The notes: a model not told the origin generated them from the letters alone. 64,000 nt of DNA from Corynebacterium uropygiale (GCF_021568315.1 NZ_JAKGSI010000004.1:124001-188000); one strand, 5' to 3'; positions 8,614 to 17,203 are shown, counted from the stretch's first letter. Numbers and translations: made by a program.

Positions 8614-8644
8614 ATTATGCGCGCCCCTCCCTTCCACGTATACT
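8614..8644. promoter_or_regulatory. Divergent promoters between hypA and the maturation operon
   Basis: On the minus strand, CATAAT (8614-8619) lies six bases before the hypA ATG. On the plus strand, TATACT (8639-8644) lies about 50 bases before the scaffold-protein gene. Both fit the TANNNT-type -10 box of corynebacteria. No strong -35 box is seen for either. Confidence 0.5.
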
Positions 8645-8694
8645 GAGCTGCGAAAACACCGTGGTGAGCGGGCCGAGAGGACAGTGATGAGGCC

Positions 8695-9828
8695 ATGCCA
8701 ACCGTCAGCGTCGGGCAGAGTATCAACCCCTTCGGGGTGGACGTGTGCGTGGAGCCGGGGCCGCGGGCCTACCTGGATCTCGGGGCGCTGCCGCGGCTGG
8801 AGCCTTCCCTTCTGGGTTCGCCGGTGGCGGAGGTGCCGACGATCGTCAAGCGCCTCTGCGGCATTTGCCCCACCCCACACCACCTCGCGGGCATTCGCGC
8901 GCTGGAGTCCCTGCTCGGCGGCGTGGAGCTGACCCCCACCGCGCACGCCGTCCGGGAGCTTCTCCACCACGGCAGTGTCATCGACACGTTCGCCCCGCGC
9001 CTGGTGGGCGTGGACCGTGAGCTCGCGATCCTCGCCCGCCGCACCGGCACGCTGCTGCTTCGGGCCGCCGGCTGCCCGGGCCACTTCCCGGATGTGGCCG
9101 TCGTGGGCGGGGTGCGCGCTCCCGCCGACTCCGCCCTGCTCAAGGAGGCCGCTCCCCTTCTCGACGAGCTCACCTCCGCGCTCTCCGCCCCCGGCGTCTC
9201 CGCTGAGCCGCTGCGCGCTGAGCCCTGGCCCGAGGGAGTGGACCTCAACCTGGAGCCGGGTCCGCTCGGCACGGAGGTGGTCGTGCGCGGGGCACCGGAG
9301 CCGCTCCGTTTCCCCGTCGAGGAGTGGCCGGAGCGCGTCCGCGAGTCCCGCCCGGGCTCCGCGGACTGCCGCCCCGATGTGCGGGTGGGCTCCTGGTACT
9401 ACCCGTGGCGCACGGGCCCGGCGCTCAGCGAGGCGGGCGCAGGCTTGGGTGCGGTGCGCGCCAGCTGCGAGGCGCTCCGGGGTCTTCTCGCGCGCGCGGA
9501 GCTGTATGGGGATGAGGTGGGTGTCGCCCGGGATGTCGCGGAGATTCGGCCGAGTGGCGTGGGGGTGGGCGTCGTCGAGGGCCCGCGGGGTCTTCTCGCG
9601 CACGTGTATGAGGCCGAGGAGGGCACGCTCGTGGGGTGCCAGATTCTCACGCCGACGGCGCAGAACGCCGCGTGGCTGGAGTCCCTGCTCACGCAGGCGG
9701 TGGCCGCGGGGGCGGAGCCGGCGGCGCTCGAGCGGGCGATCAGGTTAGTGGACCCTTGTCTGCCGTGCACGCATGCCCCGGCTGGCATGATGGAGGTACA
9801 CATCCACGAACAATCTGGGAGGCGTTGA
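8695..9828 (+). CDS. Hydrogenase large-subunit-like assembly protein (HupK/HoxV-like scaffold)
   Basis: The 377-residue protein looks like a shortened hydrogenase large subunit. It has an L1-like motif RLCGICPTPHHLAG (about residues 53-66) and a C-terminal L2-like motif DPCLPCTHAPAGMMEVHI. It lacks most of the central large-subunit sequence, and it has no small-subunit gene next to it. In proteobacterial hup/hox operons a related large-subunit-like protein (HupK/HoxV) holds the Fe(CN)2CO cofactor during assembly and works with a HypC paralog (HupF). A tandem hypC/hupF pair follows 2 nt downstream here, which supports that role. The alternative is a second, small catalytic or sensory subunit, since both cysteine pairs are kept. 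Genes then continue directly into hypC and hypD. Confidence 0.7.
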   Translation: MPTVSVGQSINPFGVDVCVEPGPRAYLDLGALPRLEPSLLGSPVAEVPTIVKRLCGICPTPHHLAGIRALESLLGGVELTPTAHAVRELLHHGSVIDTFAPRLVGVDRELAILARRTGTLLLRAAGCPGHFPDVAVVGGVRAPADSALLKEAAPLLDELTSALSAPGVSAEPLRAEPWPEGVDLNLEPGPLGTEVVVRGAPEPLRFPVEEWPERVRESRPGSADCRPDVRVGSWYYPWRTGPALSEAGAGLGAVRASCEALRGLLARAELYGDEVGVARDVAEIRPSGVGVGVVEGPRGLLAHVYEAEEGTLVGCQILTPTAQNAAWLESLLTQAVAAGAEPAALERAIRLVDPCLPCTHAPAGMMEVHIHEQSGRR

Positions 9829-9830
9829 CG

Positions 9831-10136
9831 ATGTGCCTCGGCGTGCCAGGAAAGGTGCTGCGCTGCCAGCCGGCGGGCGGCCCGCTCGGCATGGCTGAGG
9901 TGGATGTTGAGGGGGAACATCGCAGCGTGTGCACGGCCTACACCCCGGAGGTGGGGGTGGGTGACTGGGTGCTCATCTCTCACGGTTTCATCATGGACGT
10001 GCTGTCCGAGGAGGACGCCCAGGAGGTCCTCCGCACCATGAAGGAGCATCGGGTGCTGCGCCCGGAGCTTCTACCCCAGGGAAAGGAAAGGCTGCAGGAT
10101 GTGTCTCGGCGTTCCCGCTCAGATCACGAGCGTTGA
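9831..10136 (+). CDS. hypC: HypC/HupF family hydrogenase chaperone, first copy
   Basis: The 101-residue protein begins MCLGVPGKV, the HypC signature in which Cys2 binds the Fe(CN)2CO group during transfer from HypD to the large subunit. The central VGDWVLISHGFIMDVLSEEDA is typical of the fold. A C-terminal tail of about 25 residues goes beyond the usual 75-90 residues. The gene starts two bases after the scaffold-protein stop and overlaps the second copy by 38 nt. Because it sits beside the HupK-like gene, this copy may be the HupF-type partner. That assignment is inferred from position. Confidence 0.85.
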   Translation: MCLGVPGKVLRCQPAGGPLGMAEVDVEGEHRSVCTAYTPEVGVGDWVLISHGFIMDVLSEEDAQEVLRTMKEHRVLRPELLPQGKERLQDVSRRSRSDHER

Positions 10137-10365
10137 TAGCCCCGGCCGCGCCACGGTCACGATCAGCGGCGTGAGCAGGGAAATCTCCACGGATCTTCTC
10201 CCTGTGGAGGCGGTGTCTCCCGGGCAGTGGGTGCTCGTTCACGTGGGTTTCGCACTCTCTCTCATCGACGAGGAGGAGGCGGCCATCACCCTCCAGCAGA
10301 TCCGCCAGTTGGGCGGCGGCACTTTCGAGGATGAGCTCGATTCCTTCAAGGGGTCCCGGATATGA
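10099..10365 (+). CDS. hypC: HypC/HupF family hydrogenase chaperone, second copy
   Basis: The 88-residue protein begins MCLGVPAQI and has GQWVLVHVGFALSLIDEEEA, again a full HypC pattern with the essential Cys2. It starts inside the end of the first copy and overlaps hypD by 4 nt (ATGA), so all are translationally coupled. Placement directly before hypD suggests this is the general HypC that forms the HypCD complex. Two neighbouring copies of differing sequence point to specialised roles rather than a recent duplication. Confidence 0.87.
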   Translation: MCLGVPAQITSVDSPGRATVTISGVSREISTDLLPVEAVSPGQWVLVHVGFALSLIDEEEAAITLQQIRQLGGGTFEDELDSFKGSRI

Positions 10366-11495
10366 AGTTCGTCGACGAGTTCCGCGACCCCGACGCCGCC
10401 CGCGCCCTCATCCACCAAATCTCCGCCGACGCCGAGCGCCTCGGCCGGCCCATCGCCCTCATGGAGATCTGCGGCGGCCACACCCACACGATTTACCGCT
10501 ACGGCCTGGAGAATCTCCTCCCGGAGTCGGTGGAACTCGTCCACGGTCCCGGCTGCCCGGTGTGCGTCATCCCCATGGGAAGGATCGACGACGCCATCTG
10601 GTTGGCCCAACAGCCCGGCGTAACGTTCTGCACGTTCGGCGACATGATGCGCGTCCCCGGGTCCGAGAAGTCCCTGCTGGACGCCCGCGCCGATGGTGCC
10701 GACGTCCAGTTCGTCTATTCCCCCTTGGATGCGCTGCGTATCGCTGAGGAGCGCCCGGATCGGGAGGTGGTCTTCTTTGCCGTGGGCTTTGAGACCACCG
10801 CGCCGTCGACGGCCGCGACCCTCGCCGCCGCGCGGACCCGAGGCATCCGGAATTTCAGCGTCTTCTCCAATCACGTGTTCACGGAGCCCCCGCTGCGCGC
10901 GATCGTCGATGAGGGGCGTACTCGCATCGATGGATTCATCGGGCCGGGTCACGTTTCGGCGGTGACGGGCTCGGCGCGCTTCGAGTTCCTGGCCCGCGAG
11001 TCTGACCGGCCGGTGGCGGTGTGCGGCTTCGAGCCCCTCGACATTCTCCAGGGTGTGGCGCTGCTGCTTCGGCAGTTCCTCTCCGGAGAGCCGGCCCGCG
11101 TGGACAACCAGTATTCGCGGGTGGTCCTGCCGCAGGGGAATCTGATCGCCCAGCGCCTCATGGACGAGGCCTTCGAGGTGCGCGACACCTTCGAATGGCG
11201 GGGCCTCGGCTGGCTTCCCCGCTCGGGGATGGCGATCAGCGAGGCCTTCGCCGAGTGGGATGCCGAGCGCCGCTTCGACGTGCCCGGCCGGCGGGTGGCC
11301 GACCCCGTGGCCTGCGAGTGCGGCTCCGTCCTCACCGGGCGGATTAAGCCCTGGCAGTGCCGGGTCTTTGGGACCGCGTGCACGCCCGCCACGCCGATCG
11401 GCACGTGCATGGTCTCCCCGGAGGGAGCCTGCGCCGCGTATTACAACTTCGGCCGGCTTGATCGGGAGGCCAGCCAGGGGATTAGCGCGGGCTAG
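10362..11495 (+). CDS. hypD: Hydrogenase formation protein HypD
   Basis: The 377-residue protein is full length for HypD, the Fe-S scaffold on which iron receives CN and CO ligands before transfer by HypC. Seen motifs are MEICGGHTHTIYRYG (about 31-45), HGPGCPVCVIP (about 61-71), GFETTAPSTA, and the C-terminal cysteine cluster CECGSVLTGRIKPWQC...GTACTPATPIGTCMVSPEGAC that binds the [4Fe-4S] cluster. It is the last gene of the plus-strand maturation operon. The following genes run in the other direction. Confidence 0.96.
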   Translation: MKFVDEFRDPDAARALIHQISADAERLGRPIALMEICGGHTHTIYRYGLENLLPESVELVHGPGCPVCVIPMGRIDDAIWLAQQPGVTFCTFGDMMRVPGSEKSLLDARADGADVQFVYSPLDALRIAEERPDREVVFFAVGFETTAPSTAATLAAARTRGIRNFSVFSNHVFTEPPLRAIVDEGRTRIDGFIGPGHVSAVTGSARFEFLARESDRPVAVCGFEPLDILQGVALLLRQFLSGEPARVDNQYSRVVLPQGNLIAQRLMDEAFEVRDTFEWRGLGWLPRSGMAISEAFAEWDAERRFDVPGRRVADPVACECGSVLTGRIKPWQCRVFGTACTPATPIGTCMVSPEGACAAYYNFGRLDREASQGISAG

Positions 11496-11594
11496 CTGGG
11501 GTGGAGTTCACGCAGCTGAGCGGAGGACATACGCGGCCATGCGGCCTGCCAGGTACGACGCAAGCCGTGCGAGCGCCTGGGCTCGAGGCAGCGT

Positions 11595-12080
11595 TCAAAA
11601 GACTTCCTCGCACGGGCCAGCCTCGATGAGGGTGGTGCCGTCGAGGAAAGCGAAGGCCAGGCCGTGCTCCTCCTCCCACTCACACTCGCACTCGAGGTAG
11701 ATGACCGCATGGCGCTCTTTATCCCGTTCCTCGACCTGGACAATGGGCTCGCACCGGCCCATGGTCACGTGGTTCCACACGTCCTCGGGATTCTCGATGA
11801 CAGGCAGCCACTCCATGACTTCTTCGTCATCGCACTGGTCATCATAAAAATCCTTGTAGTAGCGGTAGACCGGGTCCGTAGCGGGCAGGAGGTCGCTGTG
11901 CTCGAGCGCTCGAAAGGCCTGGATAGCCTTCACGATGAGGTCGTTATCCGCGGGGTCGTAGTCCTCAATGCGGAAGGGGATGTCTGCTTCAAAGAGGGTG
12001 ACGTCCAGTGCGGGCGTGATGACTTCATCAGGGAATTCGCCTTCGCTGAGCTCTCCGATACCTGGAAGTGACATGGTCAT
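11595..12080 (-). CDS. Small acidic protein, possible DUF6985-like orphan immunity protein
   Basis: The start at 12080 is supported by AAAGG seven bases upstream. The 161-residue acidic protein (MTMSLPGIGELSE...) has the C-terminal pattern 'HAVIYLECECEWEEEHGLAFAFLDGTTLIEAGP', which I recall from the DUF6985 group often found near polymorphic toxins. No signal peptide or membrane segment is present. The first 13 codons are repeated almost exactly at 12347-12385, and a short fragment of its C terminus recurs at 13559-13597. The gene therefore sits among broken relatives in a low-GC stretch. An immunity role is inferred from this setting and not shown by the sequence. Confidence 0.6.
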   Translation of the reverse strand: MTMSLPGIGELSEGEFPDEVITPALDVTLFEADIPFRIEDYDPADNDLIVKAIQAFRALEHSDLLPATDPVYRYYKDFYDDQCDDEEVMEWLPVIENPEDVWNHVTMGRCEPIVQVEERDKERHAVIYLECECEWEEEHGLAFAFLDGTTLIEAGPCEEVF

Positions 12081-12103
12081 GGGGTGCCTTTCTCTTGAGA
12101 GGG

Positions 12104-12385
12104 TGTCGGGCTTTCCCAGGGGGGGGTTGTTTCCCCCACAAGGTTTTCTTGAGGATACCAGATGCGAGCGTGCTGCACGGCGGAAGCGAATCTCGCTGGT
12201 CACCGGGGCACCGCAGCAACTTCACCCGGGCCAAGAGGGTGACAGCAGAGAGAACCTCGCGAGCACCTGCGGCCGTGAGACGGACTTTGCCCCCCAGCGA
12301 CTGGGCAAAAAGCACAATCCACGCGAGTTTGGATGGGCCAATCATTTTCGCTGAGCTGTCCGATACCGGGAAGTGACATAGTCAT
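12104..12385 (-). pseudogene. Broken copy of an immunity-type gene sharing its 5' end with the gene at 11595-12080
   Basis: From the ATG at 12385 the frame encodes MTMSLPGIGQLSEN, nearly identical in protein and DNA to the start of the neighbouring gene, including the Shine-Dalgarno region. It then loses all likeness. A different frame (about 12150-12340) encodes a coherent stretch, KLAWIVLFAQSLGGKVRLTAAGAREVL, which suggests a frameshift inside an older gene. I read this as a recombination remnant. Coordinates are approximate. Confidence 0.5.
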
Positions 12386-12560
12386 GGGGCGCCTCTCTCT
12401 TGGAGGCTCGCAGAGTCTTCCCCTGAGATTGTATCCCCTAGGGCACGGTTTACTTAATGAAACCTGTTGGGTCGCGACAAGACGGACCCGAGATACCTAT
12501 GCCAAGACCAACATAAATCCACTGCCGACCCCGTGCCTCGGAGGACCTACTTGAAGCAGT

Positions 12561-13415
12561 CTACAGGCTTCTCCTGTATCTGTCCATAGCGACAATTAAC
12601 ATATTCATGAATGTGTAAATATCCGTATTTAGACCATGGGAAATGTTATTAAAGTATGGACAATGATTTCCCACATACCAGGCATTCTCGTTGGTTGTAG
12701 ACCTATAAATCATATCCCCTTTGGTTATGGCCGTATTTATATTTTCGGGCGTCATATCCTTCCCAAATAATTGAAGTGTCTCGCGTGCGATTTCTTCTAA
12801 ATAGTGTTGCTGCCCTGCTGTGAACAATGACTTATGCTCATCCCAGTCGAAGGGAACCATCTCCACCCCCTCCGCACATACCCCGAAATCAAAATCCTCA
12901 CCCTTCTGCACGCCCCCAACAGTTACCAGCCAGCTATAAACAAACTCCTTTAGCGCATCTTCAAATCGGCTGAAATTACCCGAGGGTATCCATTCTTCTT
13001 CAAGGTCAAGTGCCAGTGGATACGTGGCATAAAGTCCAACAGGGCCCGGACGAATAACCCGATACGAAGAATAATCAGGCCCCATCGCGCCTATTGCCAA
13101 ACAATCTGGCTCTGGGAAAATCTGAAAACCGGGAATAGTCCTCGGACCATACACACCTTCTGGAAGACAATCCCGCAGATACTCACACACTCCGACCACC
13201 AAAGATAAGTCTTTTGACGTCCATGCAACAGGAAATTCAGGAGCAGCCCCTCCCCTCTTAACATTTGCGTCAAACTGTGCTTGCCTAATCGCAGAATTCT
13301 TAATGAGTTTATCATTCTGGCCGGGCATCATGATTTCAACCTTCCGGGGATCAAAAACCGGAGGGCAAGTCTCCTTCTTGCCACTCTTCCCCGACCACAG
13401 GCGCTTCCCTAACAC
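12561..13415 (-). CDS. Orphan paralog of the TNT-toxin immunity candidate
   Basis: The 284-residue protein aligns along its length with the product of 3905-4717. Shared stretches include FDPRKVEIMMPGQN, VAWTSKDLSLVVGVCEYLRDCLP, IPGFQIFPEPDCLAIGAMGP, IRPGPVGLY and FSRFEDALKEFVYSWL. It starts at a GTG with AGGGAG eight bases upstream and has about 15 extra residues at the N terminus (GKRLWSGKSGKKETC). No toxin gene is attached, but a short open stretch without a start (13428-13511) ends at its ribosome-binding site and may be the last trace of one. Low GC content and isolation suggest a retained orphan immunity gene that protects against related toxins. Confidence 0.7.
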   Translation of the reverse strand: MLGKRLWSGKSGKKETCPPVFDPRKVEIMMPGQNDKLIKNSAIRQAQFDANVKRGGAAPEFPVAWTSKDLSLVVGVCEYLRDCLPEGVYGPRTIPGFQIFPEPDCLAIGAMGPDYSSYRVIRPGPVGLYATYPLALDLEEEWIPSGNFSRFEDALKEFVYSWLVTVGGVQKGEDFDFGVCAEGVEMVPFDWDEHKSLFTAGQQHYLEEIARETLQLFGKDMTPENINTAITKGDMIYRSTTNENAWYVGNHCPYFNNISHGLNTDIYTFMNMLIVAMDRYRRSL

Positions 13416-13427
13416 GTCAATATCTCC

Positions 13428-13597
13428 CTACAGACCCATTTCATTGATTGAGGTAATACCAAACAGCATATCACCATCGCCCCCACTAATTCTCTCTCCC
13501 AGGCTGTATCCCTACCGTCTGTGCTCCCCACACGGGGCAAGGCGGTGCGAAGCTCTCGTCACTCCCCCTTGTAGATGCCGCAACAAGGGCCAGCCTC
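13428..13597 (-). pseudogene. Gene scars: a start-less peptide and a C-terminal immunity fragment
   Basis: Two minus-strand scraps lie between the orphan immunity gene and lysS. At 13559-13597 the codons read EAGPCCGIYKGE-stop, matching the end of the gene at 11595-12080 (IEAGPCEEVF-stop). At 13428-13511 an open stretch ending 'GGDGDMLFGITSINEMGL' has no start codon and stops at the Shine-Dalgarno of the orphan immunity gene. The first match is short but sits in the right frame with a stop. The second is only a suggestion of a lost toxin end. Confidence 0.35.
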
Positions 13598-13619
13598 GCA
13601 AGTAAGAAAGCATAAGAAT

Positions 13620-13643
13620 GCCCGCGGCACTCATGCCGCGGGC
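13620..13643 (-). terminator. Rho-independent terminator after lysS
   Basis: A perfect 10-bp stem (GCCCGCGGCA / TGCCGCGGGC) with a four-base loop is followed on the minus strand by the T-rich run ATTCTTATGCTTTCTT. It lies 27 bp after the lysS stop. Confidence 0.85.
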
Positions 13644-13670
13644 TCATCAAGGCTCACTCAGCGCCCCACC

Positions 13671-15251
13671 TTAGCGCTCCGGCTTCACCATGGGGAAGAG
13701 CACGGTCTCGCGGATGCCCAGGCCGGTCAGCGCCATGAGGAGGCGGTCGATGCCCATGCCGTTCCCGGACGTCGGAGGCATTCCCTGCTCCATGGCGGCC
13801 AGGAAGTCTTCGTCGAGAACCATGGCCTCATCGTCGCCGCCGGCAGCCAAGCGCGCCTGGTCCTCGAAGCGCTCGCGCTGGATGACCGGGTCGACGAGCT
13901 CGGAGTAGCCCGTCGCGAGCTCGAATCCACGCACGTAGAGGTCCCACTTCTCGGTGACGCCGCGCTGCGAGCGGTGCTGGCGGGTGAGCGGGGACGTCTC
14001 GACGGGGAAGTTCTTCACGAATACGGGGCCGTAGAGCTGGTCCTCGCAGAGGTGCTCCCACAGCTCCTCGACGAGCTTGCCGTGGCCCCAGCCGGCGTTC
14101 TCGGGCACCTCGAGGCCCACGACCTCGGCGATCGCCTTGAGCTCCTCCACCGTGGAGTCGACGGTCACCTCGGGCTGCTCCGGGTGGGCGGCGTGCAGGG
14201 CCTCGTTGAGGGAGGGGTACATTTCCATCTCCCGCCACTCGCCGGAGAAGTCGTAGGTGCTGCCATCGGCGAGGGTGACCACCTGGCTGCCGAAGACCTC
14301 CTCGGCCACCGACTGAATGAGACGACGAATCAGGTCCGCCCCGTCCTCGTAAGTGCCCCACGCCTGGTAGGTCTCCAGCATGGCGAACTCCGGCGAGTGC
14401 GAGGAGTCCACGCCCTCGTTGCGGAAGTTGCGGTTGACCTCGAACACGCGATCAATGCCGCCCACCACGCAGCGCTTGAGGTAGAGCTCGGGGGCAATGC
14501 GCAGGTAGAGGTCAATGTCGAGGGCGTTGGAGTGGGTCTCGAAGGGGCGTGCCGCAGCGCCGCCGTGAAGCGTCTGGAGCATCGGGGTCTCCACCTCGAG
14601 GAAGCCTTCGCCCTCCAGGAAGTTGCGCAGCGCGCGCATCACCTTGATGCGGGTGAGCGCGTTCGTCCGCGCCTGTTCCCGCATGATGAGATCGGTGTAG
14701 CGCTGACGGATGCGCGTGTCCTCGGCCATCTCAGCGAAGCTCACCGGCAGGGGCCGCAGGGCCTTCGACGCCATCTCCCAGCTCGTCGCCATGACGGAGA
14801 GCTCACCCCGACGCGAGGCCACCACGCGCCCCGTCACCGAGATGAAATCCCCCATATCCACGTCACTCTTCCACGCGGCGAGGGACTCCTCCCCCACCTC
14901 GCGGAGCGAGAGCATCGCCTGTACCTGGGTCCCGTCCCCATCCTGCAGGGTGGCGAAGCACAGCTTGCCCGTATTCCGCATGAAGATGAGGCGCCCGGCG
15001 ATGGAGACGATCTCCTCGGTTTCCTCACCGGGCCGCAGGACGGTCACGCCCTCGGCCTCCGGCGCGTCCTCCCCCTCGGGGACAACCTGGTAGAGCGCCC
15101 GCAGCGCGGCCAGCGAGGTGCTCCGCGGAACGCGGACGGGATAAGGCTCCCTCCCCTCGTCCAGCAGACGCTGACGCTTGTCACGCCGAATACGAAGCTG
15201 TTCGGGCAGGTCCTGCTGTGTCGTGTCGTTCTTCTGCTGAGCCTTAGTCAC
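13671..15251 (-). CDS. lysS: Lysyl-tRNA synthetase, class II
   Basis: LysS charges tRNA-Lys. The 526-residue product has the N-terminal OB-fold anticodon-binding domain ([24 protein letters not shown] region), motif 2 ([18 protein letters not shown]) and motif 3 ([15 protein letters not shown]). The start is the GTG at 15251, because a -10-like TAACCT (15259-15264 on the minus strand) ends seven bases before it and implies a leaderless mRNA. An upstream extension in the same frame reads as low-complexity Gly-rich sequence and is not coding. bioF ends 44 bp upstream on the same strand. A strong terminator follows. Confidence 0.95.
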   Translation of the reverse strand: MTKAQQKNDTTQQDLPEQLRIRRDKRQRLLDEGREPYPVRVPRSTSLAALRALYQVVPEGEDAPEAEGVTVLRPGEETEEIVSIAGRLIFMRNTGKLCFATLQDGDGTQVQAMLSLREVGEESLAAWKSDVDMGDFISVTGRVVASRRGELSVMATSWEMASKALRPLPVSFAEMAEDTRIRQRYTDLIMREQARTNALTRIKVMRALRNFLEGEGFLEVETPMLQTLHGGAAARPFETHSNALDIDLYLRIAPELYLKRCVVGGIDRVFEVNRNFRNEGVDSSHSPEFAMLETYQAWGTYEDGADLIRRLIQSVAEEVFGSQVVTLADGSTYDFSGEWREMEMYPSLNEALHAAHPEQPEVTVDSTVEELKAIAEVVGLEVPENAGWGHGKLVEELWEHLCEDQLYGPVFVKNFPVETSPLTRQHRSQRGVTEKWDLYVRGFELATGYSELVDPVIQRERFEDQARLAAGGDDEAMVLDEDFLAAMEQGMPPTSGNGMGIDRLLMALTGLGIRETVLFPMVKPER

Positions 15252-15295
15252 GCTAGCTAGGTTAGCCGACCAGCACGGGCAGGGAACAGTTGGAG

Positions 15296-16468
15296 TCACG
15301 CGTCCTCCGCCATCGCCTCCACCACCGCCTCCGCGCACCGGCGGATGTGCTCCTCGGTGTGGGTGGCCATGACGGTGGCCCGGAGGATGGCCTCGCCCTC
15401 TTTCACCGTTGGGTAGCGGATAGCCGGGATCAGCACCCCGGCGTCCTCAAGCCGCGCGGCAATGCGCATCGCCCGCCGACTGTCCCCCACGGGCACCGGG
15501 ATGATCGGTGTGGAAAGGGCGTGGGGGATGAGGTGGGCGTCGGCAAGGAGGGTGCTGAGGAGCCGGGCGTTGCGCTGGAGGGCGCGGACGGGGCTCGGGT
15601 CCTCGCGGAGGAGGGTGATCGCGGCGTGGACGGCGGCGACGGTGGCGGGCGTCGGGGCGGTGCTGAACATATAGGAGCGGGCGCGGTGGCGGAGGAATCG
15701 GATGATGTCGCTGCGTGCGGCCACAAAACCGCCCTCCACGCCGAGGGCTTTCGACGCCGTCCCGATGAGGAGGTCGGGGTGCTGCCCGTGGACCTCGACG
15801 CTGCCCCGGCCCTCCTCACCGAGCGTGCCGATGGCGTGGGCGTCATCGATCATCGTCCAGGCGCCGTGCTGCCGCGCGATGGTGCTCAGCCCGGGGAGGT
15901 CCGCGACGGCGGCGTGCATGCTGAACAAGCCATCGCTCACCACGAGCGCGTGGGGCTCCGGGCGGCTGGCGAGGATGCGTTCGGCGGCGTCGAGGTCACC
16001 GTGCGGGAAGACGGCCACGCGCGCGCGGGCGAGCCGGGCACCGTCGATGATGGAGGCGTGGTTGAGCTCGTCGGAGAGGATGAGGACGTCGGGGCCGCCG
16101 ATCGCGGCGAGGGTGGAGAGGTTGGCTTGGTAGCCGGTGGCGAAGAAGATGGCGTCCTCGGTGCCGAGCCACTCGGCGATGCTGCGCTCGAGCTCCCGGT
16201 GGAGGGCCGTGGTCCCGGTGGTGAGCCTGCTCCCGCCGCTGCCGGCGCCGAAGCGGCGGGTGGCCTCGGTGGCGGCGGCGAGGAGCCGCGGGTGCTGGGC
16301 CAGGCCCAAGTAGTTGGAGCTGGAGAAGAGGAGCACGCGGCGGCCGTCGACGAGCGCCTCCGGCTCCTGCCCGGAACCGAACTCCCGCTCGTGGCGCTCG
16401 AGGCCCTGGGCGCGCCAGGCCTCGTTGAGGGCGGCGGCGTGCTGGGCGAGGCTCTCGGTGCTGCTCAT
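15296..16468 (-). CDS. bioF: 8-amino-7-oxononanoate synthase
   Basis: BioF condenses pimeloyl thioester with L-alanine to form KAPA in biotin synthesis, using PLP. The 390-residue protein has the alpha-oxoamine synthase hallmarks: [28 protein letters not shown], '[12 protein letters not shown]', [21 protein letters not shown], and [11 protein letters not shown] with the PLP-binding lysine. The gene starts within the bioW stop (4-nt overlap), and the two steps are consecutive: BioW makes pimeloyl-CoA and BioF uses it. Both sit behind a BioQ-type operator. Confidence 0.94.
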   Translation of the reverse strand: MSSTESLAQHAAALNEAWRAQGLERHEREFGSGQEPEALVDGRRVLLFSSSNYLGLAQHPRLLAAATEATRRFGAGSGGSRLTTGTTALHRELERSIAEWLGTEDAIFFATGYQANLSTLAAIGGPDVLILSDELNHASIIDGARLARARVAVFPHGDLDAAERILASRPEPHALVVSDGLFSMHAAVADLPGLSTIARQHGAWTMIDDAHAIGTLGEEGRGSVEVHGQHPDLLIGTASKALGVEGGFVAARSDIIRFLRHRARSYMFSTAPTPATVAAVHAAITLLREDPSPVRALQRNARLLSTLLADAHLIPHALSTPIIPVPVGDSRRAMRIAARLEDAGVLIPAIRYPTVKEGEAILRATVMATHTEEHIRRCAEAVVEAMAEDA

Positions 16469-17175
16469 CGGACGATCACCGGGATGTCGCGCAGGTAGTG
16501 GCCGAGCGCTTCGAGGTCCGTGCCCCGGCGGACGAGGATGATGCGCGTGCCCACGGGCTCACCCTCCTCCTTGAGGGGGCTCACCCGGTGGTAGGTGCCC
16601 GCGCAGGCGACGTATCCGCGCAGGTAAGAGGGGTCATCGCTGATGCAAAGCTCGGCCAGCACCCCCGGCGCGCTAGCCACCTTCGTGGCGAGGGTGAGGG
16701 CCTCGAGAAAATGGTTCTTCTGCGGGTCGCTGAGGGAGGAGCCCACGTGATCGAGCCGCCGCGCCCGCACGACCACGCCCGTGTCCCGGCCGTCCTCGTC
16801 GAGGACCTGCGCCCCGGGCACGCCGGTGATGGTGCAGAGGGTGTGGAGGGCCCGATCGGCGGCGCGCTCGCTGATGCCGGCGCTGCGGAGGATGCGCGCG
16901 AGAGTGTGCCGGGCGTCGGCCACGCTGGGGAGCTCGTGGCTCTCCTGCTTGAGCTCGGGCAGCACGCGGATGTCCTCCGGGCGTAGGGCGTGGGCGGCGA
17001 TGTGCATCTCGTCGGGCGGGCCGAGGGGGTGGCGGGCGGCCCGCGTGGCCAGAAGTGCGCTGGCGGCGGGGACGTCGCGGGCGTCAACGATTCGCTCGGC
17101 GCCGGAGATGTGCCGGCCCTCGCGGGAGGCCCGCATGGTGACGCTCGTGGGGGCGCGGAATGGGTGGGTGTTCAC
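16465..17175 (-). CDS. bioW: 6-carboxyhexanoate-CoA ligase (pimeloyl-CoA synthetase)
   Basis: BioW activates free pimelate to pimeloyl-CoA with ATP and CoA. The 236-residue protein carries the BioW signature SVTMRASREGRHISGAERIV near the N terminus, and conserved blocks HTLCTITGVPGAQVLDEDGRDTGVVVRARRLD and YLRGYVACAGTYHRV. The start is a GTG at 17175 with a -10 box TACCCT seven bases upstream, so the mRNA is probably leaderless. Together with bioF this gives the Bacillus-type route into biotin, which lets the cell use external pimelate and bypass BioC/BioH. Confidence 0.92.
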   Translation of the reverse strand: MNTHPFRAPTSVTMRASREGRHISGAERIVDARDVPAASALLATRAARHPLGPPDEMHIAAHALRPEDIRVLPELKQESHELPSVADARHTLARILRSAGISERAADRALHTLCTITGVPGAQVLDEDGRDTGVVVRARRLDHVGSSLSDPQKNHFLEALTLATKVASAPGVLAELCISDDPSYLRGYVACAGTYHRVSPLKEEGEPVGTRIILVRRGTDLEALGHYLRDIPVIVR

Positions 17176-17182
17176 TCATCAC

Positions 17183-17203
17183 AGGGTAGTTGAACACCGT
17201 TCA
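17183..17203 (-). promoter_or_regulatory. BioQ-type operator next to the bioW promoter
   Basis: A perfect 13-bp palindrome TGAACACCGTTCA (17191-17203) matches the TGAAC-N3-GTTCA/GTTAC site of the corynebacterial biotin repressor BioQ. On the minus strand it ends two bases before a -10 box, TACCCT (17183-17188), which itself lies seven bases before the bioW GTG. A repressor bound here would block the promoter. Confidence 0.8.

Noticed and set aside
8608..9603. Upstream extension of hypA
   Set aside because: It runs antisense to the scaffold-protein gene. HypA must begin with MHE, and a -10 box precedes that codon.
13575..15260. Long plus-strand reading frame opposite lysS
   Set aside because: Antisense shadow of a certain gene. 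No ribosome-binding site, and low-complexity composition.
15252..15275. DtxR-like box before lysS
   Set aside because: CTAGCTAGGTTAGCC resembles only half of the 19-bp iron box and overlaps the -10 region. The match is too weak.
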